A stretch of DNA of 64,000 bases from Odontesthes bonariensis (taxonomy: Eukaryota; Chordata; Actinopteri; Atheriniformes; Atherinopsidae), in the NCBI RefSeq assembly GCF_027942865.1, contig NC_134507.1, positions 32,656,447-32,720,446 on the forward strand. The letters are read 5' to 3'. The position numbers and the translations under genes were made by a program. How positions within the stretch are numbered: position 1 is the stretch's first letter; the number at the start of each line of letters is the position of its first letter. The notes under the pieces were generated by a model, which saw nothing but the letters and a program-made list of their open reading frames with translations, was not told the DNA's origin and made no database searches. Shown here one piece after another: positions 63,808 to 64,000 of the stretch.

Positions 63808-63884
63808 GCTTACAGCACCTGGTATTCCCAGGCGGTCTCCCCATCCAAGTACTAACCAGGCCCGACTCTGCTTAGCTTCTGAGA
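63808..63884 (-). pseudogene. Inverted 5S fragment, unit 7
   Basis: Identical by eye to the fragment at 53638. Confidence 0.88.
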
Positions 63885-64000
63885 TAAAACTCTGGCTTTT
63901 AGTCTGCGAAAAGAGAGTGAAAGTGAACTCCACTTTGAGATGGCTCTGGGATTGGGCCGACTGGGAGAATTGCTTGAAAAAAACCTCTACACCCAATGAG

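Larger units (their letters stand above)
46977..64000 (+). repeat. Tandem array of a 1,695-bp 5S rRNA-U5-U2 unit
   Basis: Genes recur with an exact 1,695-bp spacing (5S at 53297, 54992, 56687, 58382, 60077, 61772, 63467). Within a unit the order on the plus strand is U2, 5S, inverted 5S fragment, U5, then the next U2. The window holds one degenerate edge unit (46977-47358), an interrupted U2, six complete unit spacings and a partial unit cut by the window end. Copies differ by only a few substitutions, indicating strong concerted evolution. Frames of 75-130 codons recurring in each unit are not proteins. Confidence 0.97.

Noticed and set aside
53210-63996. Recurring ORFs of 64-130 codons in every 1,695-bp unit, on both strands
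   Set aside because: They overlap 5S, U2 and U5 genes and their spacers, repeat only because the unit repeats, and have no protein-like motifs or codon pattern.

Overview
The window is from a ray-finned fish (teleost) nuclear genome. The evidence is a vertebrate-type tandem array of 5S rRNA, U2 and U5 snRNA genes, tRNA-Pro and tRNA-Thr genes, a fish-type C2H2 zinc-finger exon, and a dense mix of fish-type mobile elements (Helentron, piggyBac, hAT, PIF/Harbinger, Tc1, RTE, L2-like, L1/Tx1, Ty3/gypsy). There is no prokaryotic gene organisation.

Layout. 1-9.5 kb: an L2-like tail, a decayed Helentron with helicase and endonuclease domains, a truncated piggyBac transposase, TTAA-flanked foldback MITEs, two tRNA-Pro genes on the minus strand, a hAT tail and an RTE fragment. 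9.5-14.3 kb: a Ty3/gypsy-type LTR element, broken, sitting in a THAP-domain exon. 14.7-20 kb: a MITE, a 24-bp palindrome, an 18-unit minisatellite of 55 bp grown from LINE coding sequence, and a LINE ORF1 esterase fragment. 20.4-32.4 kb: a probable host gene. A 5' exon codes about 87 copies of a Gln/Glu-rich tetrapeptide and ends in a phase-0 splice donor. About 9.2 kb downstream, a phase-0 acceptor opens a 19-finger C2H2 exon. The intron holds an L2/Rex-type LINE, itself interrupted by a hAT transposon (itself interrupted) and by another insertion. 34.4-37.3 kb: an antisense RTE-type LINE. 38.4-39.7 kb: tRNA-Thr and tRNA-Pro genes with duplicated upstream flanks, separated by a 660-bp foldback element. 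40-43 kb: a PIF/Harbinger transposon inserted in an L2-like tail. 43.6-46.9 kb: Tc1, hAT and L1 fragments.

46.98 kb to the end: a head-to-tail array of a 1,695-bp unit, all on the plus strand and continuing past the window. Each unit carries U2 snRNA, a 5S rRNA gene, an inverted 77-nt 3' fragment of a different 5S type, and U5 snRNA. Thus a Pol III gene and two Pol II snRNA genes that serve the ribosome and the spliceosome are bound into one concerted-evolution unit. The U2 gene at the left edge is split after nucleotide 40 by a full-length Tx1-clade LINE with both ORFs open. Its site and architecture match the U2-targeting family Keno.

The most notable signals are the intact site-specific LINE in U2, the conserved inverted 5S fragment that still contains the whole Pol III internal control region, the tRNA-associated foldbacks, and the Gln/Glu-repeat plus zinc-finger gene. 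No protein-coding system unlike known families was recognised.
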